Below are positions 29,085 through 38,308 of a stretch of 64,000 nucleotides of DNA, piece after piece. The notes below the pieces were generated by a model. The model saw only the letters and a program-made list of their open reading frames with translations. It did not search any database and had not been told where the DNA came from. How positions within the stretch are numbered: position 1 is the first letter of the stretch; each line of letters begins with the position of its first letter. A program made the position numbers and the translations under genes. The stretch is from positions 1 through 64,000 of the forward strand of contig NZ_JAODPB010000010.1 in assembly GCF_025770735.1 (NCBI RefSeq), in the 5' to 3' direction. Origin of the DNA: Shouchella tritolerans. GTDB taxonomy: Bacteria; Bacillota; Bacilli; Bacillales; Bacillaceae_D.

Positions 29085-30704
29085 TTACTTTAAAATATTC
29101 ATTGCTTTCCGCCGCCAATTTGCCAGCTTTGGAACGCTTGCCCACTCGCGCAATGTTAAGACAGAACTGGCAAGCAGACAACAAGCAACGGCAGCTACCC
29201 CAACAAGCGATGTTGATAGGGCAATCACTGTATCGCCTACTCGTTCTTCACTTGTAAAAAAAAATGCCTCCAACAGCCACTTCCATCCATAAGCGACCAG
29301 AAACAGCAGGAAAAGCGTCACACCAGTGCTTATATAAGAGCGCTTTTGCACAAGCAGAATACCATCTTGGCGCCTAATCGCGTGCAGTGCGATAGCCGCC
29401 ATCGCCAAAAAGGCAAGTAAACTTGCACACGCCCCTCCCATTGCTGATGCCATCACTGGTATAAACAAAAGGTTGCCCGCCAGCTTTACTGCAAGACCAA
29501 CAGCCACGGCATAGAGGGGAATATGGATTTTGCCATAGCCTTGCAAAATTGCTGCAGCCGTCAAGTAGAGCGAAGCAGGGAAAATCGAGAGAGCAACAAC
29601 TTGCAAAATGTCTGTCCCTGCACGGTCTGTAAACAGCATATGGTTGACCGGTCCCATTAGTACAACTAAACCAATCGCGGCCCCTCCCCCTAGCAAAATC
29701 GTCATCCGAACTGCTGCATCGCGGTACATCTGCGCATTTCGCTCCTTTCCTCCTGCCAGCGCTTTCGCTAACAGAGGAACAAGGGCGAGAGCAAGGGAAG
29801 TGGCGAGCACCGTGCCAAGCTGTATGAGCGGCTGGCCTCGATCATACACACCCTTTGCCAAATAAGCTTGTTCTTCTTGTAAGCCTGCTTCTTGGAGCAA
29901 ACGAACGACAGTAAAAACGTCAATCATTTGAAACAGCAATAAGACTAAAGCGTTGATACAAACGTAAACGCTTTGCGATAAAGTCGATGTACTTTGCCTA
30001 AGCACTGAGCCTATAGAGGCGAAGGAAAGCGTCCATTTTTTCCATTTAATCTGCTTTGTAGCAACTATGACAATGATACAACCAGCAAAGCTTCCTAAAA
30101 GCGAGCCGTACACAGCACCTGTGCCGATCATATAAGGCCCACTATTGGCAGCTGCCAAAGCATATGTCACAAAAATAATTGCCGCTACCCGTAAAAACTG
30201 TTCCCCTATATGGGAAAAAGCAGTCGGTTTCATATCGCCGTATCCTTGTCCAACTCCCCTACCTACGCTTAGTATAGGCAAAAACAAAAAGCCAACGCTT
30301 ACGAGGCGGAGAAGGGGGGCAAGGTGTTCATCCCCCATAAATTGGGCAACTAACGGCGCTGCTGCTGAAAATCCAATGCTAGCAACGACAGCGAATACGG
30401 TCATTCCCACAAACGCTTGTATGGCCAATTCATGTGCTTGTTTTTCTAGCCCTTGCGCCTTCTTCTCAGCAACTTGCCGGGAAATCACAACTGGAAAGCC
30501 ATAAAGGGCTAGAATTGCAATTGTCCCGTAAAAAGGGTAGATTTGCTGATATACGTAAAAACCAAAGTCACCAGCAATGTTTTGAAATGGGATTCGATAG
30601 ACAGCCGATAGTACTTTAGCCATCAGTGCTGCAAACGCGATAACCACTGCGCCTTTAACTGCTCCCGTCCTGCCTGAATCACCCAACCATTCTTTGCTAC
30701 TCAA
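29085..30704 (-). CDS. yabM: Polysaccharide/lipid flippase-like membrane protein (YabM, MurJ/SpoVB family)
   Basis: 539 aa with about 14 membrane segments. KVLSAVYRIPFQNIAGDFGFYVYQQIYPFY is the N-terminal signature of the Bacillus SpoVB/YtgP/YabM group in the MOP exporter superfamily. Related proteins flip lipid-linked cell-wall precursors. The best visible start is TTG 30704, which lacks a clear ribosome-binding site; the conserved part begins a few codons later. Located upstream of yabN as in B. subtilis. Confidence 0.88.
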   Translation of the reverse strand: MSSKEWLGDSGRTGAVKGAVVIAFAALMAKVLSAVYRIPFQNIAGDFGFYVYQQIYPFYGTIAILALYGFPVVISRQVAEKKAQGLEKQAHELAIQAFVGMTVFAVVASIGFSAAAPLVAQFMGDEHLAPLLRLVSVGFLFLPILSVGRGVGQGYGDMKPTAFSHIGEQFLRVAAIIFVTYALAAANSGPYMIGTGAVYGSLLGSFAGCIIVIVATKQIKWKKWTLSFASIGSVLRQSTSTLSQSVYVCINALVLLLFQMIDVFTVVRLLQEAGLQEEQAYLAKGVYDRGQPLIQLGTVLATSLALALVPLLAKALAGGKERNAQMYRDAAVRMTILLGGGAAIGLVVLMGPVNHMLFTDRAGTDILQVVALSIFPASLYLTAAAILQGYGKIHIPLYAVAVGLAVKLAGNLLFIPVMASAMGGACASLLAFLAMAAIALHAIRRQDGILLVQKRSYISTGVTLFLLFLVAYGWKWLLEAFFFTSEERVGDTVIALSTSLVGVAAVACCLLASSVLTLREWASVPKLANWRRKAMNILK

Positions 30705-30782
30705 AACATAAACAAAAGCGAAAACGAGCCCATCGCACCTTTGTTTACGGTGTTATTAAAAGCAGCATTCCTCTCCTTTTTG

Positions 30783-30890
30783 ACACTAACACAGTGTTCT
30801 CTAAACATGCCCCGTTGAATGGGCAACGGACTTCGATCCCCACCCCTAAGTAGGGTGGTCGGCCCAAACCGTCCAACCGGTATCTTTGCG
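30783..30890. other. Unassigned structured intergenic element
   Basis: The 276-bp gap between divergent yabM and the Yip1 gene contains a compact row of hairpins: ACACT/AGTGT (30783-30797), CCGTTG-aatggg-CAACGG (30812-30829), CCACCC/GGGTGG (30840-30858) and a mismatched GGTCGG/CCAACC stem (30857-30878). It is GC-rich compared with its AT-rich flanks, so a structured leader or small RNA is possible on either strand. I could not match it to any riboswitch class. Confidence 0.45.
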
Positions 30891-31001
30891 TCTTTCTCTA
30901 TGTATGATACTAATAATTATTTTCTTTTTCCAGTGCGCTTCAATCCAACTGGAGAAACGTGGTATGATAGGGGGTAGAATTTGATAAGCGAAGGTGATGT
31001 T

Positions 31002-31610
31002 TTGAAAGCGCGAAACCTATGGTTTTCGGTCTGGCTCCACCCGCGTAGGCAGATGCAGGATGTCCTTCAGTATGGCTTACATAAAAAAGCCGCCCTATTG
31101 ATTTCGTTATTGTTTGGCTTGCTTATGACATTGTCCTATTCCCACATCCAAGCCTTTATTTTGCTAGGCGAGTTGTCAGCCGCCTCGATATTGGCTATTT
31201 TAGTAATTGGCTCTTTGATGGGTCCTTTGCTTTACTACGTGTTTGGCCTTCTTCTGGGACGGGTCGGCAGTTGGTATGGTGGCAATGGCAATGTGGAAGC
31301 GACGAGAAAAGCACTGGTTTATGGCTTTTCTATGCCAGGAATCCTGCTAGGGCTTGTCAGCATACTCCTTTTTGGTATAGCCTATGTGCAGGCTTATTTT
31401 TTACACAGCAACGTCATTTATATCGTTTATCAAATCGGCGTGTTTGGCCATAACGTGGCTTCGATTTGGTTGATCGGCATCTTTCTCGTTGCTTTTGCAG
31501 AAGCGCAAAATATTAAACTGTGGCGATCCATGCTGATTTTGATTGCTTTTCTTGGCTGCATGGCGATACTTTTTATCGTCATTGACCAAATCACACGGCT
31601 TTTTATATAG
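31002..31610 (+). CDS. Yip1-family membrane protein, paralogue 1
   Basis: About 202 aa. A short cytoplasmic start (LWFSVWLHPRRQMQDVL) precedes about five membrane segments, with GSWYGGNGNVEATRKALVYGFSMP in the loop typical of Yip1-domain proteins. Function unknown. TTG 31002 follows AAGGTGA at about 4-7 nt; TTG 30981 in the same frame is an alternative. A TATGAT -10 lies at 30963-30968. Its paralogue is on the other side of the murG-like gene at 32742-33380. Confidence 0.8.
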   Translation: MKARNLWFSVWLHPRRQMQDVLQYGLHKKAALLISLLFGLLMTLSYSHIQAFILLGELSAASILAILVIGSLMGPLLYYVFGLLLGRVGSWYGGNGNVEATRKALVYGFSMPGILLGLVSILLFGIAYVQAYFLHSNVIYIVYQIGVFGHNVASIWLIGIFLVAFAEAQNIKLWRSMLILIAFLGCMAILFIVIDQITRLFI

Positions 31611-31644
31611 GAAATGGAAATCCGTTTGAACAGAAGGGACTTTT

Positions 31645-32709
31645 ATGAAAAAAATCATTTTTACTGGTGGAGGGTCGGCTGGCCATGTCACCCCGAATCT
31701 TGCTATTATCAACGAGCTTAACAACAAAGACTGGTCAATTGCCTATATCGGCTCTTATGAGGGGATTGAACGGCAACTAGTTGAAAAGGCCGGGATTCGC
31801 TACTTTGGCATCTCCAGCGGCAAGCTACGCCGCTATATGGATTGGAAAAATGTGACCGATATTGCTCGAATTGCAAACGGTTTTCGCCAAGCCCGGAAAA
31901 TTTTAAAAGCGGAAAAGCCCGATGTTGTGTTTTCTAAGGGAGGCTTTGTCACGGTACCAGTTGTTGCTGCAGCTTATACGCTCCGCATTCCCGTCCATTT
32001 GCATGAAAGCGACTTGACGCCTGGGCTTGCAAACCGCCTTGCTAAACGGTTTGCTAACACATTTTATACATCATTCGCTGAAACAGCCGCCCATTTCCCA
32101 AAAGGAGCAACCACAACGGTCGGCTCTCCGATTCGCCGCGAGCTCCTTGAAGGCTCCCGCATTCAAGGGCTGACCATAACAGACTTTAGCCGAGAGCGGC
32201 CAACATTGCTTGTGATGGGCGGGAGCTTAGGGGCAAAGCGGATCAACGAAGCCATTCGCGAATCCCTTGATACGCTAACAAACACGTATCAAATCATCCA
32301 TATTTGCGGAAAAGGCCACCTCGATCCAGCGTTGGAAGGGCGCCGCAACTACAAACAGTATGAATATGTTCATGATGAACTGCCTCACTTTCTTCAAGCC
32401 GCTGACCTCGTTGTCACACGCGGCGGTTCGAATGCCATTTTTGAGTTTTTGGCTTTGCACATTCCAATGCTCATCATCCCTCTTTCACGAGCACAAAGCC
32501 GAGGCGACCAAATCCTGAACGCCCAAACTTTTGTCAAAAATGGCTATGCACGCATGTTAGAGGAAGAAAACTTGACAAAGGAAACATTGCAACAAGAAGT
32601 CCAGGAGCTTTATGATGGCAGGCAAACATACATTGAGGCAATGAATGCGAGCCAAGCAACAAACGCTGTTGCCTACATTACGGAGAAGCTTGAGCAAGAG
32701 GTCCAATAA
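31645..32709 (+). CDS. murG: UDP-GlcNAc:lipid I N-acetylglucosaminyltransferase (MurG), second copy type
   Basis: 354 aa, the usual MurG length. The glycine-rich lipid-binding loop KKIIFTGGGSAGHVTPN at the N-terminus, FSKGGFVTVPVV, HESDLTPGLANRL, VGSPIRREL, VMGGSLGAKRIN and the donor-binding TRGGSNAIFEFLALHIPMLIIPLSRAQSRGDQ are all present. MurG makes lipid II from lipid I. Since the main murG normally sits in the dcw cluster, this copy outside it is likely a paralogue like MurG2 of other Bacillaceae; the main copy is not visible in the window. The N-terminal GGG-SAGHV deviates only slightly from GGTGGH. Confidence 0.88.
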   Translation: MKKIIFTGGGSAGHVTPNLAIINELNNKDWSIAYIGSYEGIERQLVEKAGIRYFGISSGKLRRYMDWKNVTDIARIANGFRQARKILKAEKPDVVFSKGGFVTVPVVAAAYTLRIPVHLHESDLTPGLANRLAKRFANTFYTSFAETAAHFPKGATTTVGSPIRRELLEGSRIQGLTITDFSRERPTLLVMGGSLGAKRINEAIRESLDTLTNTYQIIHICGKGHLDPALEGRRNYKQYEYVHDELPHFLQAADLVVTRGGSNAIFEFLALHIPMLIIPLSRAQSRGDQILNAQTFVKNGYARMLEEENLTKETLQQEVQELYDGRQTYIEAMNASQATNAVAYITEKLEQEVQ

Positions 32710-32733
32710 AAAAACGCCTGTGGGGCGTTTTTT
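32708..32733. terminator. Bidirectional terminator between murG and the Yip1 gene
   Basis: AAAAAACGCC-tgtg-GGGCGTTTTTTT: short GC stem flanked by A and T tracts, placed between convergent genes and usable in both directions. Confidence 0.8.
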
Positions 32734-32741
32734 TATTGGAA

Positions 32742-33380
32742 TCATACAGCACCGGCTATTACGAGAAAAAAGCTAACAACCACTGCAATCACGACGAGCA
32801 TCGCTCCTAAAATGAGAACAACTAAAACCGATTTCCATGCAGAAAATTGATGGGCTTCGCCAATTCCATGCATCAAAAGCACGAATGTCCAAATGCCCGC
32901 TGTCACACTAAGAAGGGTGAGGATGTTTTGTGCCCACAGTTGTAGTGGCGAAAGCGCGATCTCGATACCTAAAAGAATGCTTTCTATGTCGAACCAATAA
33001 TAGGATTCGCCGATAACGAGAATAAAAGGGATGCTAATAAGGCCAATAATACTCAATGGGATCATGCTTGTATGTACAGTAGCGACGCGAAGGTCAAGTG
33101 CTGTCCCTTTCCCGCCAAGCCAACTGCCGACCCACTTGTATAGCCAAGAGAGGACATAGAGGCTAAACGGAGCTACCACAATGCTAGTAAGTAAAGCAAA
33201 CATAATAACGTAAGCAAATGTTGGAACAACCTCGCTCGAAAAATTTGTAAAAGTGCTCAGTACAGCAGACACATAAGCAATCAGCAAATAATTCCATGTC
33301 TGATTCTTTTCTTTGGCTGTTTTTATTTCATCAGCGACAACTTGCCGGGGACGAATCCATACTTTAAACCAATTTTGCAT
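32742..33380 (-). CDS. Yip1-family membrane protein, paralogue 2
   Basis: About 212 aa from ATG 33380 (AGGAGG 13 nt upstream). MQNWFKVWIRPRQVV is followed by about five membrane segments and GSWLGGKGTALDLRVATVHTSMIPLS, closely parallel to GSWYGGNG...ALVYGFSMP in the gene at 31002. Both end near an EAHQFSAWKS/EAQNIKLWRS motif before the last helix. Function unknown. Confidence 0.82.
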   Translation of the reverse strand: MQNWFKVWIRPRQVVADEIKTAKEKNQTWNYLLIAYVSAVLSTFTNFSSEVVPTFAYVIMFALLTSIVVAPFSLYVLSWLYKWVGSWLGGKGTALDLRVATVHTSMIPLSIIGLISIPFILVIGESYYWFDIESILLGIEIALSPLQLWAQNILTLLSVTAGIWTFVLLMHGIGEAHQFSAWKSVLVVLILGAMLVVIAVVVSFFLVIAGAV

Positions 33381-33465
33381 GTTTTTTGATGTACCTCCTT
33401 TTTTTACTTGAACTCTTATCGTACCATACTCTCTTCTCGATTGATGCAGAGAAAGCACACGAAAA

Positions 33466-33490
33466 AACACCATGCCGTTCCCATGGTGTT
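33466..33490 (-). terminator. spoVT terminator
   Basis: AACACCATG / CATGGTGTT stem with T-rich 3' side (TTTTTTCG on the minus strand), 9 nt after the spoVT stop codon. Confidence 0.85.
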
Positions 33491-33499
33491 TTTGTCGTG

Positions 33500-34039
33500 C
33501 TACTGCTCCATTTGCCTAGCCAAAAAGCCAGCAGCGGTTTCAGCCATTTTTTGTTCAAGATTGCCGTTCAATGGTTCATTTTTAGAGAAGATTACAACCG
33601 TACCAATGGGATCGCCGCCCGCAATGATTGGCGCGACCACGTATCCTTGAAAATCGTCTTTGTGATCGCCAACAAGGTTGTATTCACCAGCATTGGCTTG
33701 CAAGTAAGATTTACGCTCTACCATAGCAGACTCAACCGCATCGCCAATTGCCTTATTGGCAAATTCTTTCTTTGGCGCCCCCGCTACAGCAATATACGTA
33801 TCACGATCCGAGATGAGTACATTTTGATTTAAGCTATCATAAAGGGCTTCCGCATATTCTTTTGCAAAATCGCCAAGCTCGGAAATCGGCGAGTATTTTT
33901 TCAAAATCACTTCGCCGTCACGATCAACAAATATTTCCAAAGGGTCGCCTTCACGAATCCGCAACGTGCGGCGTATTTCTTTCGGGATGACTACTCTCCC
34001 GAGGTCGTCAATGCGTCGTACAATTCCTGTTGCTTTCAT
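33500..34039 (-). CDS. spoVT: Stage V sporulation protein T, AbrB-type regulator
   Basis: 179 aa. N-terminal swapped-hairpin DNA-binding domain MKATGIVRRIDDLGRVVIPKEIRRTLRI, then a GAF-like C-terminal domain (about 55-178; IAVAGAPKKEFANK, GYVVAPIIAGGDPIGTVVIFS). Modulates sigma-G-dependent forespore genes. Shares its DNA-binding fold with AbrB encoded at 62743 in this window. A sigma-G promoter match precedes it. Confidence 0.97.
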   Translation of the reverse strand: MKATGIVRRIDDLGRVVIPKEIRRTLRIREGDPLEIFVDRDGEVILKKYSPISELGDFAKEYAEALYDSLNQNVLISDRDTYIAVAGAPKKEFANKAIGDAVESAMVERKSYLQANAGEYNLVGDHKDDFQGYVVAPIIAGGDPIGTVVIFSKNEPLNGNLEQKMAETAAGFLARQMEQ

Positions 34040-34071
34040 AAGAAGAGCCTCTCTTTCTGAAGGTGTTTACA

Positions 34072-34101
34072 CAGAATGATGCAAATCAGAAGAATACATT
34101 C
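34072..34101 (-). promoter_or_regulatory. spoVT sigma-G promoter (candidate)
   Basis: GAATG (34097-34101), 18-bp spacer, CATTCTG (34072-34078) on the minus strand. Matches gHATR-18-CATWHTA except for the last base; spoVT is sigma-G-dependent in B. subtilis. Confidence 0.6.
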
Positions 34102-34205
34102 AATGGGTGTAAATGTAGTATTCTTCCGTTTCCATGAACTATTCACCAGCGAATGAATTATTTTGTAATCTTTTTTGAAAGGAGGCTCTTGAAGCGGAAA
34201 CGGCC

Positions 34206-37200
34206 TTACGACGCAGACATCGCTTTCTTTGATTTGTCAGCACGGATCAATGCTTCAAGTAATTCGATGATGTATGCAAGCAGCGTTTCATCAGAAAGTT
34301 GCTTTGTCTTAATAACCAGTTTAATTTGGTTTCCTTGTGAGCCGATGCTAACGTCTCGACCGATTTTTTGGGCAGCATCGACAAGTGTGGCAACATGGAT
34401 CCGACTGGTTGTTTCCTCTGTCAATAAAATCGTAACGGCGTCCTTGCCTTCTGTAATTTTCTCGACTTTTTCTTGATCGGCAATCAGCTTGATTTTTGTC
34501 ATTTCAAAAAGATAAGCGACTTGTTTTGGGTATTCGCCGAAACGATCAACGAGCTCGTCTTGCAAGTCAGCAATTTCTTCTAACGTTTCCACGCCTTTAA
34601 AGCGCTTGTACATCTCGATTTTTTGTTTCGCGTCAGGGATATACCGCTCTGGAATGTAGGCATCAATATTTACATTCAGCTCCGCCTTAAATGGCGGTTC
34701 TTTCGGTTTTTCCCCTTTCCGTTCTTCAATTGCTTCTTTCAACATTTGCGAATACAAGTCAAACCCGACTGAGTCAATAAACCCATGCTGTTGGGACCCT
34801 AACAAGTTTCCAGCCCCGCGGATCGTTAAATCACGCATTGCAATTTTAAAGCCTGAGCCAAGCTCAGTAAATTCTTTGATTGCCTGTAGGCGCTTTTCAG
34901 CCACTTCGGTTAACACTTTGTCAGGCTGGTACGTAAAATACGAGTACGCCACCCGGTTTGAGCGACCAACGCGCCCGCGGATTTGATAAAGTTGGGACAA
35001 ACCCATCTTGTCAGCGTTGCAAACAATGAGCGTATTGACGTTTGGAATGTCTACGCCCGTTTCAATAATAGTCGTCGTCACGAGCACATCGCTTTCCCCT
35101 TCAAGGAAATCCAAAATGATTGATTCCAGTTCACGCTCATTCATTTGTCCATGTGCATAGCTTACCCTTGCGTCAGGGACGAGCGTAGAAATTTGCTCCG
35201 TCATCCGCTCAATGTCTTCTACACGGTTATAGAGGACATACACTTGGCCACCACGGCTTAATTCACGCTCAATCGCTTCGCGTACAATGGCTGGATTAAA
35301 CTCAACGACATACGTTTGGACAGGAAAGCGGTTTTCCGGCGGCGTCTCAATAACTGATAAATCGCGAACACCGAGCATCGACATATGGAGAGTTCGCGGA
35401 ATCGGCGTCGCTGTCAACGTCAGCACATCGATATTGGCTTTCATGCGTTTGATTTTCTCTTTATGGGTAACGCCAAAACGCTGTTCTTCATCGACGATCA
35501 ATAATCCTAAGTCTTTAAACTGTACGTCTTTTGAGAGCAGACGGTGCGTACCGACGACCAAATCTACAGATCCTGCTTTCAAGCCTTTCAGCACTTCATT
35601 TTGCTCTTTTCGTGAACGGAAACGGCTTAGAACGCCAACTGTAATCGGAAAGTCAGAAAATCGTTCTGAAATGGTTTCAAAATGCTGTTGGGCTAAAATG
35701 GTTGTCGGCACTAAAATGGCGACTTGCTTACCATCCATAATCGCCTTAAAGGCAGCGCGAATAGCCACTTCCGTTTTTCCGTACCCAACATCGCCGCACA
35801 ATAGGCGATCCATTGGCCGTTGCTTTTCCATGTCTTCCTTAATTTCCTTAATGGCTCGCAGCTGGTCTTCCGTTTCCTGGTACGGAAATGAGCTTTCAAA
35901 CTCGGCTTGTTCTGGCCCGTCAGGAGAAAAGCGGTGGCCAACACTTGCTTCACGTTCTGCATACAGCTTAATCAAATCATCAGCAATGTCTTCAACCGAA
36001 GATTGGACTTTCTTTTTTACTTTTTTCCAATCGCTTCCTCCGAGTGCATAAATCTTCGGATCCTTTTCTTCTGTACCGACATATTTCTGCACTTGGTCAA
36101 TTTGTTCGACGGGCACATACAGCTTGTCATTGCCAGCATAGCGCAAATTTAAATAATCTTTGTGGACACCATTAATTTCAAGCGTCTCGACGCCTAAATA
36201 TTTACCGACACCATGATTGGTATGAACGACCAAGTCGCCAACAGCCAATTCAGAATAGCTTTTGATCCGCTCAGCGTTTGATAGCTTTTGCCGACGCTTA
36301 GGACGTTTCGCCCGCTTCGAAAATACTTCCTCTTCCGTAACAACGACAAGTTTCTGTTCGGATAGCTCAAATCCGGTGTGCAGGTGCCCAGTATAAATTT
36401 GCACTTTACCAGGAGTCAGATCCGTTATCGCCTCAATCAAATGGGCATCGATTTTTTCATCTTCTAAATTTAAAGCAAGCCGATTGGCACGATCCTCTGT
36501 TCCGGCAATGAACAAAACCGTATAATCGTTTGAAAGCCAGCGATTTACTTCAGAAGTAAGCAAATCCATTTGACCATGGAAATTTTGCATCGATTTACAT
36601 GATAAGTTTATGATTTGTTCTGGCTTGGTTGAAGGCACTTGTTTTTGGAAAAGCGACGTATAAAGAACCGGCTGTGGCGCCTGTTGCAGCCTTGCGAGTG
36701 CATCAAGGGACAACTGCGTACCGTGGACGATGCTCCCTTGTTCAAGCATCGCCGTATGCCATTCGGCTTCTTCTTTTTGCAAGTGTTCAGCCATTTCTTT
36801 GACTCGATTCATTTCGTCAACCCAGACAAACGCATTTTCTGGCATATAAGACAATAACGATTGCGGCGTTTCATAGTAAAGCGACATGTATTTGTACATG
36901 CCTTCAAACGTAGCCGATTGCTTCAGTTGGGCAATTTCAAAAGGAATATGCTCTTGCAATTTATCCCGTGTTTGTTTGCTTGCTACTTTTTTTAGCGTTG
37001 CCTCATATTTTTCTTCCAACAACTTCGCCCCGTGGCTATAGTGTTGATGATGCAGCAGCACTTCTTGAGCAGGACCGATTGTTACTTCGTCGATCATTCC
37101 TTCCGAACGCTGCGTTTCCAATGAAAAGTAGCGCATTGAATCGACTTCTGTATCAAAAAGCTCAATTCGCAAAGGATGTTCTTTCGTAAGCGGATACAGA

Positions 37201-37748
37201 TCAACAATTCCTCCGCGCACACTAAATTCCCCAGGTGCTGACACCATATCAGACCTGCGGTAACCCATTGTGACGAAATTTTTTATAAATTCTTCCAAAT
37301 CGCCAATGTCGTCACCTGTTTTCAACTGGAGCTGGCTGCTTTGCCATAAAGCCTTTGGCGGCAATAAGCGGCGAATGCCAGCAAGCGGAGCGACGACAAT
37401 GCCCTTAAAATCTTGTACTAGCGCATTAAGCAAATCCAAGCGCTGCGCTTTCATTTCCGGGCTTGCGACGGCAATTTCTGCTGAGATGAGCTCATTCACA
37501 GGATAAAGATAAACCGTGTCCTCATCTAATAATTCAACAAGATCCTCATATATTTTTTGGGCTTGGTATAAATTATGGGTAACCACGAGTTGACTTCTTC
37601 CTGTTTCCCTGAATAACGCAGCGCTTACAACCGTGCGAGCGGAACCGGTCAAGCCAGTAAGAAGTTGCTCATTCATTTCATTTTCAATACCCTTTGCAAC
37701 AGCGCGCACTTCTTTTACGCTGCCCACCAATTGCTGCAATCCTAACAT
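34206..37748 (-). CDS. mfd: Transcription-repair coupling factor
   Basis: 1180 aa, the usual Mfd length. UvrB-homology N-terminal region (PVNELISAE, GEFSVRGGIVDLYPL), the RNA polymerase interaction domain (GDLVVHTNHGVGKYLGVETLEI, about 495-560), then an RecG-like SF2 translocase: Walker A LLCGDVGYGKTEVAIRAAF, DEEQRFGV (DExQ box), LTLTATPIPRTLHMSMLG, and the TRG motif region RIRGRVGRSNR. Removes stalled RNA polymerase and recruits UvrA. Start ATG 37748 follows GGGGGA. Confidence 0.98.
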   Translation of the reverse strand: MLGLQQLVGSVKEVRAVAKGIENEMNEQLLTGLTGSARTVVSAALFRETGRSQLVVTHNLYQAQKIYEDLVELLDEDTVYLYPVNELISAEIAVASPEMKAQRLDLLNALVQDFKGIVVAPLAGIRRLLPPKALWQSSQLQLKTGDDIGDLEEFIKNFVTMGYRRSDMVSAPGEFSVRGGIVDLYPLTKEHPLRIELFDTEVDSMRYFSLETQRSEGMIDEVTIGPAQEVLLHHQHYSHGAKLLEEKYEATLKKVASKQTRDKLQEHIPFEIAQLKQSATFEGMYKYMSLYYETPQSLLSYMPENAFVWVDEMNRVKEMAEHLQKEEAEWHTAMLEQGSIVHGTQLSLDALARLQQAPQPVLYTSLFQKQVPSTKPEQIINLSCKSMQNFHGQMDLLTSEVNRWLSNDYTVLFIAGTEDRANRLALNLEDEKIDAHLIEAITDLTPGKVQIYTGHLHTGFELSEQKLVVVTEEEVFSKRAKRPKRRQKLSNAERIKSYSELAVGDLVVHTNHGVGKYLGVETLEINGVHKDYLNLRYAGNDKLYVPVEQIDQVQKYVGTEEKDPKIYALGGSDWKKVKKKVQSSVEDIADDLIKLYAEREASVGHRFSPDGPEQAEFESSFPYQETEDQLRAIKEIKEDMEKQRPMDRLLCGDVGYGKTEVAIRAAFKAIMDGKQVAILVPTTILAQQHFETISERFSDFPITVGVLSRFRSRKEQNEVLKGLKAGSVDLVVGTHRLLSKDVQFKDLGLLIVDEEQRFGVTHKEKIKRMKANIDVLTLTATPIPRTLHMSMLGVRDLSVIETPPENRFPVQTYVVEFNPAIVREAIERELSRGGQVYVLYNRVEDIERMTEQISTLVPDARVSYAHGQMNERELESIILDFLEGESDVLVTTTIIETGVDIPNVNTLIVCNADKMGLSQLYQIRGRVGRSNRVAYSYFTYQPDKVLTEVAEKRLQAIKEFTELGSGFKIAMRDLTIRGAGNLLGSQQHGFIDSVGFDLYSQMLKEAIEERKGEKPKEPPFKAELNVNIDAYIPERYIPDAKQKIEMYKRFKGVETLEEIADLQDELVDRFGEYPKQVAYLFEMTKIKLIADQEKVEKITEGKDAVTILLTEETTSRIHVATLVDAAQKIGRDVSIGSQGNQIKLVIKTKQLSDETLLAYIIELLEALIRADKSKKAMSAS

Positions 37749-37952
37749 CTTTTATATCCCCCTGAATTTCTTCTCTTCGCGTATTCACATAAGCGGAAAA
37801 ACAAGTCGAGACGCGTTAAAGAAACCCCGAGCGCCGTACGTATTTTTACGGATACATACTCGACTTTTTAACGATAACTCCTTAAAGGAACTTGCTTATT
37901 GCTACTCATTGACAGCGCGGAATATGCCAATGCATCTTATGAACGGAAAAAT

Positions 37953-37978
37953 GCTTTGGTTAAAAAGCTGACCAAAGC
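37953..37978. terminator. Bidirectional terminator between fin and mfd
   Basis: GCTTTGGT / ACCAAAGC stem; ATTTTT follows on the minus strand and GTTGTTTTTTTTG on the plus strand. No plus-strand gene is seen here, so it most likely ends the fin transcript. The remaining mfd upstream region (37.75-37.95 kb) also holds an 8-bp inverted repeat AAGTCGAG...CTCGACTT of unknown role. Confidence 0.65.
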
Positions 37979-38019
37979 GTTGTTTTTTTTGTTCTTTCTA
38001 TAAACGAAGCCGCCTCTTT

Positions 38020-38247
38020 TCAATGGATGAAATACGGGTAACTATACAGCTGAGGGTTATCGCTCAACGCGGTATAGCAATCTTCACATATGGCCTTCAC
38101 ATGTATATCACCATTCTCGTAGTAAGTCAATAGTTCGTCTTTTTCCATTTCATTCAATTCATGAAAACCTAAGTCAACTTCCGTTGCGTTTTCAAACACA
38201 ACACCGATCGTCTGTCCACAATGACGGCAGCCATAGTATACAGCCAT
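38020..38247 (-). CDS. fin: Anti-sigma-F factor Fin (YabK)
   Basis: 75 aa. A zinc-ribbon-like protein with CRHCG near the N-terminus and CEDCY near the C-terminus, and the family stretch FHELNEMEKDELLTYYENGDIHVK. In B. subtilis Fin helps switch the forespore from sigma-F to sigma-G. It lies between pth and mfd as expected. A sigma-G/F-type promoter lies about 35 bp upstream. Confidence 0.93.
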   Translation of the reverse strand: MAVYYGCRHCGQTIGVVFENATEVDLGFHELNEMEKDELLTYYENGDIHVKAICEDCYTALSDNPQLYSYPYFIH

Positions 38248-38278
38248 TTTTCCACCTCTTTTTCACACGTGATTTCCA

Positions 38279-38308
38279 TAGTATGGACAAAAAAAAGGGG
38301 AAATATCC
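38279..38308 (-). promoter_or_regulatory. fin forespore promoter (sigma-G/sigma-F type)
   Basis: GGATA (38304-38308), 18-bp spacer, CATACTA (38279-38285), a perfect sigma-G -10. In B. subtilis fin is transcribed by both forespore sigma factors. Confidence 0.65.

Noticed and set aside
30850-30895. c-di-GMP-I riboswitch on the minus strand
   Set aside because: Only GACGCAAAG and ACCGG resemble the aptamer; the required upstream half (CACGCAC...GGGCAAACC) is absent before it.
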